Part shown: piece by piece, positions 1 through 6,200 of the stretch
How positions within the stretch are numbered: the first letter of the stretch is position 1
How the letters are laid out: each line of letters starts with the position of its first letter
DNA from: Nitrospiraceae bacterium
Lineage (GTDB): Bacteria > Nitrospirota > Nitrospiria > Nitrospirales > UBA8639
Length of the DNA stretch: 8,045 bases
Reading direction: 5' to 3'
Assembly (NCBI GenBank): GCA_003523945.1
Contig: DOFS01000009.1
Coordinates: 465-8,509, forward strand
The notes under the pieces: generated by a model
Database searches by the model: none
What the model was told of the DNA's origin: nothing
What the model saw: only the letters and a program-made list of their open reading frames with translations
Position numbers and translations under genes: made by a program

Positions 1-6
1 AAATTG

Positions 7-34
7 AGGTGCCACCTTACCTGGCGCCTTATTT
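7..34 (+). terminator. Candidate intrinsic terminator at the left edge
   Basis: On the plus strand, GGTGCCA (8-14) can pair with TGGCGCC (22-28) across a 7-base loop. The stem has one G-T wobble, A7 and T29 can extend it, and TTATTT follows at 29-34. That is the form of an intrinsic terminator for a plus-strand transcript entering from the left. Read on the minus strand the same hairpin has one C-A mismatch and a poorer tail (CAATTT). It abuts the stop codon of the DUF2283 gene and could therefore serve convergent transcripts. No folding energy was computed. Confidence 0.4.
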
Positions 35-241
35 CCCAGCCAGGAGTTCAGCTTCCAAGGGCCGATCCTTTTTGAAACGGCTGACGCCCAGGACACTGAA
101 ACCCAAAACATGTCCTTGGTCATCCACCCGCTCCATAACGGCATCATGGGCAGTCGGCCGCATAAAACCTGGCGCATCGCTGAACTGCACTTCCAGAAAA
201 TCCCCTTCGGGGTCAAACCAGACTTTTACTTTTTCGGCCAT
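29..241 (-). CDS. DUF2283 family small protein, putative antitoxin
   Basis: This is a 70-residue protein. Residues about 4-58 have the DUF2283 pattern: a first strand with the YDPEADFLEV-type signature (here VWFDPEGDFLEVQF, 7-20), a middle strand, then D-x-x-GHVLGFSVLGVSRF (41-56), which matches the family's 'D-G-x-x-xG-x-x-I-x-x-xS' ending. Members are small beta-rich proteins of unknown biochemistry, often encoded next to DUF4258-type small proteins, and are suspected antitoxins. The start is supported by GGGAG at 249-253, seven bases upstream. The gene begins 16 bases inside the end of the gene before it (226-537), so the two are likely co-transcribed and translationally coupled. The family assignment is from pattern recognition and fairly firm. 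The antitoxin role is inference from pairing. Confidence 0.85.
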   Translation of the reverse strand: MAEKVKVWFDPEGDFLEVQFSDAPGFMRPTAHDAVMERVDDQGHVLGFSVLGVSRFKKDRPLEAELLAGK

Positions 242-537
242 ATTGTTGCTCCCGCTTTGAGCTGATCGGTCAAATAGGCTGTCACCACAAACGCATCATC
301 TGGATGATACTTTACCACGACGCATAACCATTTCCCACCCACACGCGTTTGAGCATAGTATTCATAGAACAATTGGACGGTGCTATCCGAACGAGAGATG
401 CGCACCTCGGTTGGATATTGAACCGTGTGTTCCACTTCCGTCTCCATGCCCGCCATCTCTTGATGATAAAGAATATGTGCCATTCGTTCATCCGTCCACC
501 TAACGGCGCGGCCAAAACAATCATGGATAATTTTCAT
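226..537 (-). CDS. DUF4258/BECR-like small protein, putative toxin
   Basis: This is a 103-residue protein with no signal peptide or membrane segment. The N-terminal part has FGRAVRWTDERMAHILYHQEM (8-28), the usual 'T-x-E-R-x-x-H-I' helix of a family of small phage- and host-encoded proteins. Next come the strand-rich segments VQLFYEYY (54-61) and KWLCVVVKY (69-77), then AFVVTAYLTD (82-91). This layout resembles DUF4258 and the BECR (Barnase-EndoU-ColicinE5/D-RelE) nuclease-like families. R18, H21 and T86 are plausible functional residues, but I cannot show which family fits best. TGAGG lies at 545-549, with its GAGG seven bases before ATG. The gene ends inside the DUF2283 gene, an arrangement seen in toxin-antitoxin pairs. 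An RNase toxin role is inference. Confidence 0.75.
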   Translation of the reverse strand: MKIIHDCFGRAVRWTDERMAHILYHQEMAGMETEVEHTVQYPTEVRISRSDSTVQLFYEYYAQTRVGGKWLCVVVKYHPDDAFVVTAYLTDQLKAGATIWPKK

Positions 538-602
538 GAGTTGGCCTCAAGAATAGCTTGCGGGATGGTGGTTGACTGTTTGTGGGGCTTTTCCTGTGTC
601 AT
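534..602 (-). CDS. Possible 22-residue peptide overlapping the toxin-like gene
   Basis: This tiny open frame starts at ATG 602-600 and ends in TGA 536-534. Its stop overlaps the ATG of the 103-residue gene in an ATGA arrangement, as in translationally coupled genes. An AGGG lies about 8 bases before its start. The peptide (beginning MTQEKPHKQ, ending AILEANS) is hydrophilic and unlike anything I recognise. It could be a leader that sets translation of the downstream gene, or a chance frame. A 22-codon frame is easily random, and only the overlap makes it worth listing. Confidence 0.2.
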   Translation of the reverse strand: MTQEKPHKQSTTIPQAILEANS

Positions 603-639
603 GTCGAATGCCCTGATCTGAGCCACGTCGAAGGATAGT
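603..639. repeat. Candidate dispersed intergenic repeat (CCTTCGAC...GCTCAG type)
   Basis: On the plus strand the stretch carries GTCGAA twice (604-609 and 627-632) around CCCTGATCTGAGCCAC. On the minus strand it reads TCCTTCGACGTGGCTCAG. This resembles a short repeat I recall as widespread in intergenic DNA of environmental bacteria, whose units have the core CCTTCGAC-(3 to 4)-GCTCAGG followed by a second TTCGAC. There is no second copy in this window, so membership of a dispersed family rests on recall rather than on comparison here. Confidence 0.4.
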
Positions 640-752
640 CCTATAGCTCATTCCATCGTCGCAATGGACATGACAGGAATTCCAGGGTTTTAGGTATAGA
701 GTCTTTTGGTCATAATCTCCCACTGCTTCGTCCGCTCATCGAGTATTTCAGG

Positions 753-781
753 AAAAACAATGACGCCCATTTATCCTGGGC
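753..781 (-). terminator. Weak candidate terminator after hsdR
   Basis: Just past the hsdR stop, the minus strand has GCCCA (781-777) and TGGGC (769-765) around a 7-base loop. After seven more bases comes a run of five T (757-753). The stem has only 5 pairs and the T run is displaced, so termination would be weak at best. Some transcription of the operon may continue into the small gene pair. Confidence 0.25.
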
Positions 782-785
782 TTGC

Positions 786-1067
786 TTATGCGACGGCCTG
801 GGGTTGGTAGAGGTATTTCTGGAAGCCGGAAAAGAACTTGCCGATATCTTCCGGCTCGCCCAGGTCGGTGACGGCATCCGCAATCGAATCGTGATATTTC
901 AGACGCAGCAGCGGCGTGAGCTTGGCCTGGTCCAGTTCTTCCACGCCGACTTTCACGTATTGAGACAACACAAAATCCAGAAAGACCTGCTGCTTACTGT
1001 TGAAGTGGGTGCTGATTTCCACTTTGGCCTTTTCTGCCCGCTCCTGCCGGGTCAGCGGGGGCAGCGC
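786..1067 (-). pseudogene. hsdR: hsdR C-terminal remnant beyond the in-frame stop
   Basis: These 93 codons plus a TAA stop continue in exactly the same frame as the 690-residue hsdR product, directly after its TAA. The first 15 codons read ALPPLTRQERAEKAK. The rest matches the end of the EcoEI-type HsdR C-terminal domain, with FNSKQQVFLDFVLSQYVKVG and a conserved-looking LTPLLRLKYHDSIADAVTDLG segment. The junction ...LAHVA-stop-ALPPLTR fits a family sequence ...LAHVAYALPPLTR, so one base change in a Tyr codon would explain the stop. The frame is otherwise undamaged, which suggests a recent change or a base-call error. A GTG at 1022 preceded by AAAAGG could in principle restart translation to give a 78-residue fragment, but nothing proves this. 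It is unlikely to be an independent gene. Confidence 0.8.
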
Positions 1068-3140
1068 TTAGGCGACATGCGCGAGCACATCGAAGAGATC
1101 GCTGCGCTCGGCATCGATAATTCTCTGCATCTCGGCCATCTGTTCAGAGCCAAAGCCTTTTTCCGCCAGCCCTTGTAAGAGTTTGGCCCGCGTCTCGGGA
1201 AGGCTCCAGAGAGCGCGGAGTTCGGCTTCATTTTTGAAAAACTCCGGGAGCTTGCCAAACAACATTTCCAGAAACTGTTGCGCCGACATGGGTGTGCCGT
1301 CCGGGTGCCAAAATGTTGTGACCGACATATGCTGTATGGTGCGGGCTTTCCCGTCGGCAAGCTTCACTTTAATTCTTTGTCGCTTCCCGTATTGGCGCTC
1401 ACCCTCATGGGATTCCTCGTCCGAAGGGAGTGAGCGAGAACCCGTATTTTTCCCGGTCTTTTCTTCCGGTTCGATGGGTTCCCCGTCCCACTCAGGATCG
1501 TTGAAATGATGGTGGGCCTTCACGAAATCATAGATCGTAAAGTAGTCCTTCCCGTCATAAAGCCTTGTCCCGCGACCGATGATCTGCTTGAACTCAATCA
1601 TGGAGTTGATCGGGCGCATCAGGACAATATTGCGGATGTTCCGGGCATCCACGCCGGTTGAGAGCTTCTGCGATGTGGTCAGGATAGTCGGGATCGTCTT
1701 CTCGTTGTCCTGGAAATCCCGTAAATGCTGTTCACCCAACGCGCCATCGTTCGCCGTCACCCGCTGGCAATAGTTCGGGTCGCTGCTCGTCTTCATCTGG
1801 TTGATGAGGTCGCTTACCGCCAGGGCATGGTCTTGCGTAGCGCAGAAAACCAGGGTCTTTTCCCGCTGGTCCATTTGTGCCATGAAGATCTCGACACGCT
1901 TTTTTTCCCGTTCCTTGATTTCGATGATCTTATTGAAGTCGGGTTCCATATAGCGCTTCCCGCTTTCGATCTCGCCTTCGATGAGTTGGTCATCGGAGGT
2001 ATAAACATATTCGTCGAGGGTGGTTGAAATCTGCTTTACCTTAAACGGCGTCAGAAAACCGTCGTTAATCCCTTCCTTGAGTGAATAGATATAGACCGGC
2101 TCGCCGAAATAACGGTAGGTGTCCACGTTGTCCTTGCGCTTGGGCGTGGCGGTGAGACCGAGTTGGACGGCGGGAGCAAAGTATTCGAGAATGCCCCGCC
2201 AATTGCTTTCATCGTTGGCTCCGCCACGATGACATTCGTCGATGACGATGAAGTCGAAGAAATCCGGCGGATACTCGCCGAAATAGGGTGAGGGCTTCCC
2301 GTCCTTTAGCGGCCCGCTCATAAACGTCTGAAAAATAGTAAAGAAGAGACTACTGTTCTTAGGGACCTTTCCCTTCTTCCGAATATCTTCCGGTTTAATG
2401 CGAACCAGTGCATCTTCTTCATATGCGGCAAACGAGGTGAAATCATTGTAAGCCTGCGTGGCGAGGGTATTGCGATCGGCTAGAAACAGAATGCGGGGGC
2501 GGCGGGACGGCGCACCACCCTTTTTCCACTCAATCAAATTCCAACGGGCTTGAAACAGTTTCCAGGCGATTTGAAAGGCAATCGAAGTCTTGCCGGTTCC
2601 GGTGGCGAGTGTGAGGAGAATGCGATCTCTGCCGGCAGCCATACATTCCAGCACGCGAGTGACGGCGATCTCCTGATAGAAGCGAATCGTCCAGCTTCCG
2701 CTTTTATCAGGGTAGGGGATAAGGGCAAAGCGGTCGCGCCAGGCGTTCTGGTCGGAAAAGGTCAGATTCCAAAGTTCGTCAGGACTGGGATACGAGGCCA
2801 TCTCGCCTTCTTTTCCCGTTTGCATGTCGATGCCATAAAGACCTTGGCCGTTGGTGGCATAGGCAAAGCGGATGGCCAACTTTTCGGCATAGGCTTTTGT
2901 TTGTCCCACCCCTTCAGTCAGTTCTTCATCCCAGGCCTTAGCCTCGATCACGGCCAGTTTGGTATTGCGATAGACCAGCACATAGTCGGCAATCAACGGC
3001 TTAGCTCGCCGCCCGTGGCCTTCGATCCGACCCAGGGTGATGGGATATTCGCGGTGAATGCGGCTGCTTTCGACTACGCCCCAGCCCGCCGCCTTCAGCG
3101 CAGGATCAATATGCTCGGCTCTGGTTTCGGCTTCGTTCAT
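1068..3140 (-). CDS. hsdR: Type I restriction subunit HsdR (EcoEI type), truncated by a nonsense codon
   Basis: HsdR is the motor and endonuclease subunit. With HsdM and HsdS it pumps unmethylated DNA using ATP and cuts it away from the recognition site. The 690-residue product shows a PD-(D/E)xK nuclease core (D52, then E66-A-K68 in VIEAKAW). The superfamily 2 helicase motifs follow: Walker A ATGTGKT (179-185), DECH (301-304), LTATP (329-333), TTSQKLSTGVDAR (488-500) and QIIGRGTRL (519-527). A charged linker (about 548-590) leads to the EcoEI-type C-terminal domain, which is cut off after A690. The intact frame would encode about 784 residues, normal for EcoEI-type subunits. The C-terminal domain of type I HsdR contacts the methyltransferase, so the truncation probably impairs assembly rather than catalysis itself; this is inference. 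The start MNEAETRAEHIDPAL is typical of the family and lies 5 bases after the DUF262 gene. Confidence 0.93.
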   Translation of the reverse strand: MNEAETRAEHIDPALKAAGWGVVESSRIHREYPITLGRIEGHGRRAKPLIADYVLVYRNTKLAVIEAKAWDEELTEGVGQTKAYAEKLAIRFAYATNGQGLYGIDMQTGKEGEMASYPSPDELWNLTFSDQNAWRDRFALIPYPDKSGSWTIRFYQEIAVTRVLECMAAGRDRILLTLATGTGKTSIAFQIAWKLFQARWNLIEWKKGGAPSRRPRILFLADRNTLATQAYNDFTSFAAYEEDALVRIKPEDIRKKGKVPKNSSLFFTIFQTFMSGPLKDGKPSPYFGEYPPDFFDFIVIDECHRGGANDESNWRGILEYFAPAVQLGLTATPKRKDNVDTYRYFGEPVYIYSLKEGINDGFLTPFKVKQISTTLDEYVYTSDDQLIEGEIESGKRYMEPDFNKIIEIKEREKKRVEIFMAQMDQREKTLVFCATQDHALAVSDLINQMKTSSDPNYCQRVTANDGALGEQHLRDFQDNEKTIPTILTTSQKLSTGVDARNIRNIVLMRPINSMIEFKQIIGRGTRLYDGKDYFTIYDFVKAHHHFNDPEWDGEPIEPEEKTGKNTGSRSLPSDEESHEGERQYGKRQRIKVKLADGKARTIQHMSVTTFWHPDGTPMSAQQFLEMLFGKLPEFFKNEAELRALWSLPETRAKLLQGLAEKGFGSEQMAEMQRIIDAERSDLFDVLAHVA

Positions 3141-3145
3141 GGCTC

Positions 3146-4990
3146 TCAGGATTTATCTCCCGCTCCCCAGATCGCCTTGCAAATACTCTGAACTAATTCC
3201 TGTCGTTCGTCGATGTCGGATTTAGTAAAGGACTTGTGTGCTTTGAACGGAATGCCCAAGACCTTAGCCATCCTGAGAAAGTTGGGATTGTTTTCATAAG
3301 CCTTTGGGTGCAGGGACTTCACCAACAGATTTTCCTTCAGGTAGTGCTCGATCTTCTGGGCGTAAGACATGGCCCCATAAGATTGGTTCGTGCCTTGTGG
3401 CAATAGCACCAAATCGCCGATCCGGTTGCGGTAGTTGTCAAACTCATGCTGCTGCTCAAAATCGTCCCGGTGCTCGCGAAACTTGTCAGCCCAGATGTGC
3501 TCAACCTCGTAAGGTTTTGTCCCAGAACCAATAAAATAGGTCGAAAAACTCGTCGAAAACCCCGAGCGTTGTTCGATGAATCCGGTGATTCGTGACAGAA
3601 GGAACCTGACAAATCGGTGGTTCTGTCTGTGCATTCTAAATTGAGCGAGGCCGTCCCACGACTCATCCATCTCGTTGCCCTTGCTGTGTAAGAGCGCTCG
3701 CAAGGAATCAAGATTTTTGCCACGAAGCTCCTTCACTAGCGTATACATTGTGTAGCGAATGGAACTCGCACTGAAAGTTCTGAAATTGATCGAGCGCCGG
3801 ATGACGAAGGTCTCGATGTAGTGGGCCACCTCGTTGATCTTCTGGCGGGTCACATCAGGGGAATCTTTCGATTTCAGAGGAGCCAGCATCAGCGGAAAGG
3901 CCAGGGAGGGCGCAATTCCCCAGTGTTTGATGTAGAAGACATACTCCCATCCGGGTTTTTCTTCCTTCTGTGCATCGAGAATGTCGAGATAGGCCCGTAG
4001 GTAAAACTTCATTTCGTCATGCAATAGTGTTCGGAACTCACCCGGTGAGTCCGCCTTGAGCTTCATCTTCGGTAGATTATCGCGGAACCAACTGTGAAAT
4101 CGGGTCCCGATCTTCTCGAAGTCCTCGTTCGAGGAGCCCGCTTTGCTCTGGCGAATCGTGTCGGCATATTGGCTCCGCAGCCACGCTTGGAGGAATTGTT
4201 GATCCTCCTCTTTGCTCTGTTTGTGAAGTGCCTGAATGGATTCTTTCCAGAACCTGTTCGCCTTCTCCCGTTCCTTCGGTTCACCAAACCTCGACAGAAT
4301 ATAGCCTTTGAGCATTTCGGTGGACGTCAGGTTCAATCCCCGGTCATTCATCGACTCAAAAATCGTATAGGCATTATCGTCCGAGTAGGCTGTAATCTCC
4401 ACGAGGATGACTTTGTATTTCAGCCAATCGAGGAAATAGGGAAAGGCCGCGCCTTTGATTTCTTCGGGGAAGGCTTCCTCAATGTTGGCGTAACGCTCCG
4501 CCATGTTGACAGTCGATTCGTCGTCGTCGGGCTGAACTTCATAGTGCCCTTCCCGAAAGAGCTTCTCCAGGCAAGCCGTCCGTTCCTCCACCTGGATATT
4601 GAAGGACAACTGGCCGAATTTCTCAGAGAACACCAGCGGCTCAATGGATTCCTTTCCGCCGATTTCCTTTTGCAGATTGTTGAGGAAAATGAGAAACAAG
4701 GTCAGCGAGGTCAGCCGTTGCTGGCCGTCGATAATGCTCTTCATACCCTCCCTACTGCTGACGACGAAGGGGCCGAGGTAATAGTTGTTGTAGTGTTCGA
4801 CGGCAGGTCTAGGATCCCCTTCCGTGTATACGTCGAGAAAGGTAGAAGTTAGGTCGGTGACGAGCTGGTCGATGTGCTTCTGCTCCCAACTATATTCCCG
4901 TTGGAAGTAATCGACCGTGTATTTTCTTTCGTTCAACACATCGAAAACGTTACGGTCATCGGCGTCGATTTTGTGATCGTCTTTGCTCAT
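3146..4990 (-). CDS. DUF262/DUF1524 protein (GmrSD/RloF-like putative nuclease)
   Basis: This is a 614-residue protein. The N-terminal DUF262 domain (GmrS-like, ParB/Srx fold) has YFQREYSW (28-35), the nucleotide-binding signature IDGQQRLTSL (87-96), and FESMNDRGLNLTSTEMLKGY (211-230). A helical middle follows. The C-terminal DUF1524 domain (GmrD-like, His-Me finger/HNH nuclease) has VEHIW (496-500, catalytic-type H498), RNRIGDLVLLP (521-531) and TNQSYG (534-539). GmrSD is a type IV enzyme that uses NTP to cut glucosylated hydroxymethylcytosine DNA. DUF262 genes linked to type I loci are known as rloF in Campylobacter. Here the gene sits between hsdS and hsdR. Its AAGGA site (4998-5002) overlaps the hsdS stop and only 10 bases separate the genes, so it is clearly part of the operon. 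Both domains look complete. Whether it acts alone against modified phage DNA or with the Hsd complex is not visible. Confidence 0.9.
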   Translation of the reverse strand: MSKDDHKIDADDRNVFDVLNERKYTVDYFQREYSWEQKHIDQLVTDLTSTFLDVYTEGDPRPAVEHYNNYYLGPFVVSSREGMKSIIDGQQRLTSLTLFLIFLNNLQKEIGGKESIEPLVFSEKFGQLSFNIQVEERTACLEKLFREGHYEVQPDDDESTVNMAERYANIEEAFPEEIKGAAFPYFLDWLKYKVILVEITAYSDDNAYTIFESMNDRGLNLTSTEMLKGYILSRFGEPKEREKANRFWKESIQALHKQSKEEDQQFLQAWLRSQYADTIRQSKAGSSNEDFEKIGTRFHSWFRDNLPKMKLKADSPGEFRTLLHDEMKFYLRAYLDILDAQKEEKPGWEYVFYIKHWGIAPSLAFPLMLAPLKSKDSPDVTRQKINEVAHYIETFVIRRSINFRTFSASSIRYTMYTLVKELRGKNLDSLRALLHSKGNEMDESWDGLAQFRMHRQNHRFVRFLLSRITGFIEQRSGFSTSFSTYFIGSGTKPYEVEHIWADKFREHRDDFEQQHEFDNYRNRIGDLVLLPQGTNQSYGAMSYAQKIEHYLKENLLVKSLHPKAYENNPNFLRMAKVLGIPFKAHKSFTKSDIDERQELVQSICKAIWGAGDKS

Positions 4991-4997
4991 GTAGTTT

Positions 4998-5002
4998 TCC
5001 TT
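4998..5002 (-). promoter_or_regulatory. Ribosome binding site of the DUF262 gene, within the hsdS stop
   Basis: AAGGA on the minus strand lies seven bases before the DUF262 ATG and shares bases with the hsdS TAA stop (5003-5001). Terminating and initiating ribosomes would use the same stretch. This fixes the start codon and supports translational coupling to hsdS. Confidence 0.7.
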
Positions 5003-6200
5003 AAAGTTCTCCGGTGAAGGCCTGGTGCAGCAGCGACTTTTTTAACGCCTCCAGCGTGGCGAGTTTTTGCTGATAGATGGTTTCGAGGCGTTGGGTTTCT
5101 TCCGACAGGGCGTCTAGCTTGGCGACGATTTGTTTTTGTTCGACAACTGGAGGAAATGGAAACCGTTCGTTCTCGAACGTGCCCATGTTGATGTTGGCTT
5201 GGGCGCTTCCTTTTCCTAATGCTTGGATGCGCGCCTTGAATGACTGGAGCAAGTATTCGATGAAACCGACTTCAGCCTCTTTGGGGTTTGCCACCACGCC
5301 AATGACACTGTCAGGAAAGCAAGCGTCGAAGCTCAAGATTGCAGTCTCTGCGATGTTCGCCGCGATGGTAATACAAATTGTCCCCTTCGGCCAAAGTTTG
5401 CTTTGGGCAAGTCCGGCTTTGCTGTAAGTCTGGGAATACTCAGTGATGAAATGGTCAGCGTTTCGGATGTCGCCCGTTTGGATAAATGGATATTTCCCGC
5501 CGTAAAGCCTGGGTTCATTACGCGGGCGGTGTTTCGACTTCCCTCGGCCAAAGGTCGTTGCTATCTCTTCCAACGTCTTTTGCTTCCACCCCTCCCCCCG
5601 ACGGGTGAAGACGCATTGGAGGTGGCTTTCGAAGAGGGCGCGGGCGTTTTGGAGGTTCTTTTCGTCGTTGGCTTTGGCCGTGGCGATGCTCTCAAATGCT
5701 TCGTCGAGGATGCCGACGATCCGCTGCTGTTCAAAAAGGGATTTTGGATAACGAATTTCGACACGAGAAATGTCCTGCTGATTAACGCTGGCTTGATTTA
5801 CAGACTGCTTGCACACACAGCGCCAGTAACCGCTTTGAAAAAGATACTTCAAGGCGTGATTCAAATAGGCTGAAGTTACCGTCTCTTTAGGGCGCATGAG
5901 CAGCAGGTTCACTCCGTGGTAAACCGGCTCTTCGGAATCAAATACAGCGGTTTTTCCGACATGCACTGCGCTGTTGATATGACTGAAAAGAATATCGCCC
6001 GGTTGCAGGCGATTTTTCTCCTTGTCTCGTTCGCTCAGTTCGGCAAAGCCTACCTTTTCTAAATTAAAAGTTGCATCAGAAATGCTCTCGATGCGTGAAA
6101 TCCTATCGCCGCTGCCGCTCTTTTTTTGCTTGCAGTTGACGCCATTCTTGATGACGGCTAACACGTCACCTAAAGGGCTCGTTTCCCATTCTGAGGTCAT
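5001..6200 (-). CDS. hsdS: Type I specificity subunit HsdS
   Basis: HsdS recognises the bipartite target sequence and holds two HsdM copies and the HsdR motors on DNA. The 399 residues form two half-subunits. Target recognition domain 1 (about 5-153) ends in SVNQQDISRVEIRYP and is followed by a helical spacer FEQQRIVGILDEAFESI and on to about 200. Target recognition domain 2 (about 204-350) ends in ANINMGTFENERFPFPP and is followed by VEQKQIVAKLDAL through to the C-terminal LKKSLLHQAFTGEL. The two spacer helices share the (F/V)EQ(Q/K)-x-IV-x-x-LD-x pattern, giving the usual internal pseudo-symmetry. Length and ending are normal for the family. ATG overlaps the hsdM stop (ATGA) and is preceded by GGAGG at 6206-6210. 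The target sequence cannot be predicted by eye. Confidence 0.96.
   Translation of the reverse strand: MTSEWETSPLGDVLAVIKNGVNCKQKKSGSGDRISRIESISDATFNLEKVGFAELSERDKEKNRLQPGDILFSHINSAVHVGKTAVFDSEEPVYHGVNLLLMRPKETVTSAYLNHALKYLFQSGYWRCVCKQSVNQASVNQQDISRVEIRYPKSLFEQQRIVGILDEAFESIATAKANDEKNLQNARALFESHLQCVFTRRGEGWKQKTLEEIATTFGRGKSKHRPRNEPRLYGGKYPFIQTGDIRNADHFITEYSQTYSKAGLAQSKLWPKGTICITIAANIAETAILSFDACFPDSVIGVVANPKEAEVGFIEYLLQSFKARIQALGKGSAQANINMGTFENERFPFPPVVEQKQIVAKLDALSEETQRLETIYQQKLATLEALKKSLLHQAFTGEL

Noticed and set aside
202..211. HsdM motif I with Ala in place of a Gly (DGACGSAGFL)
   Set aside because: Listed by HsdM residue number, not by nucleotide position. This variation is common among type I HsdM proteins, so it is not evidence of inactivation.
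202..680. CRISPR or tandem repeat array in the left part
   Set aside because: No regularly spaced repeats of adequate length. The two GTCGAA copies (604 and 627) are only six bases.
676..683. GGAATTCC palindrome as an operator
   Set aside because: It is a single 8-base palindrome with no second copy or flanking symmetry, which is expected by chance.
1023..1070. Frameshift as the cause of the hsdR break
   Set aside because: The codons on both sides of the stop are in the same frame (distance divisible by three) and the sequence reads through with family-like residues, so it is a nonsense change, not an indel.
786..3140. TAA used as a sense codon (alternative genetic code)
   Set aside because: hsdS, both small genes and the hsdR tail all end naturally in TAA, and the stop overlaps the next gene's ribosome binding site after hsdS.
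2550..3191. 213-codon plus-strand open frame
   Set aside because: It is antisense to the N-terminal part of hsdR, which carries the nuclease motif and Walker A. No recognisable domain.
4094..4852. 252-codon plus-strand open frame
   Set aside because: It lies wholly inside the DUF262/DUF1524 gene, whose motifs and operon context are convincing. It is the antisense shadow of that gene.
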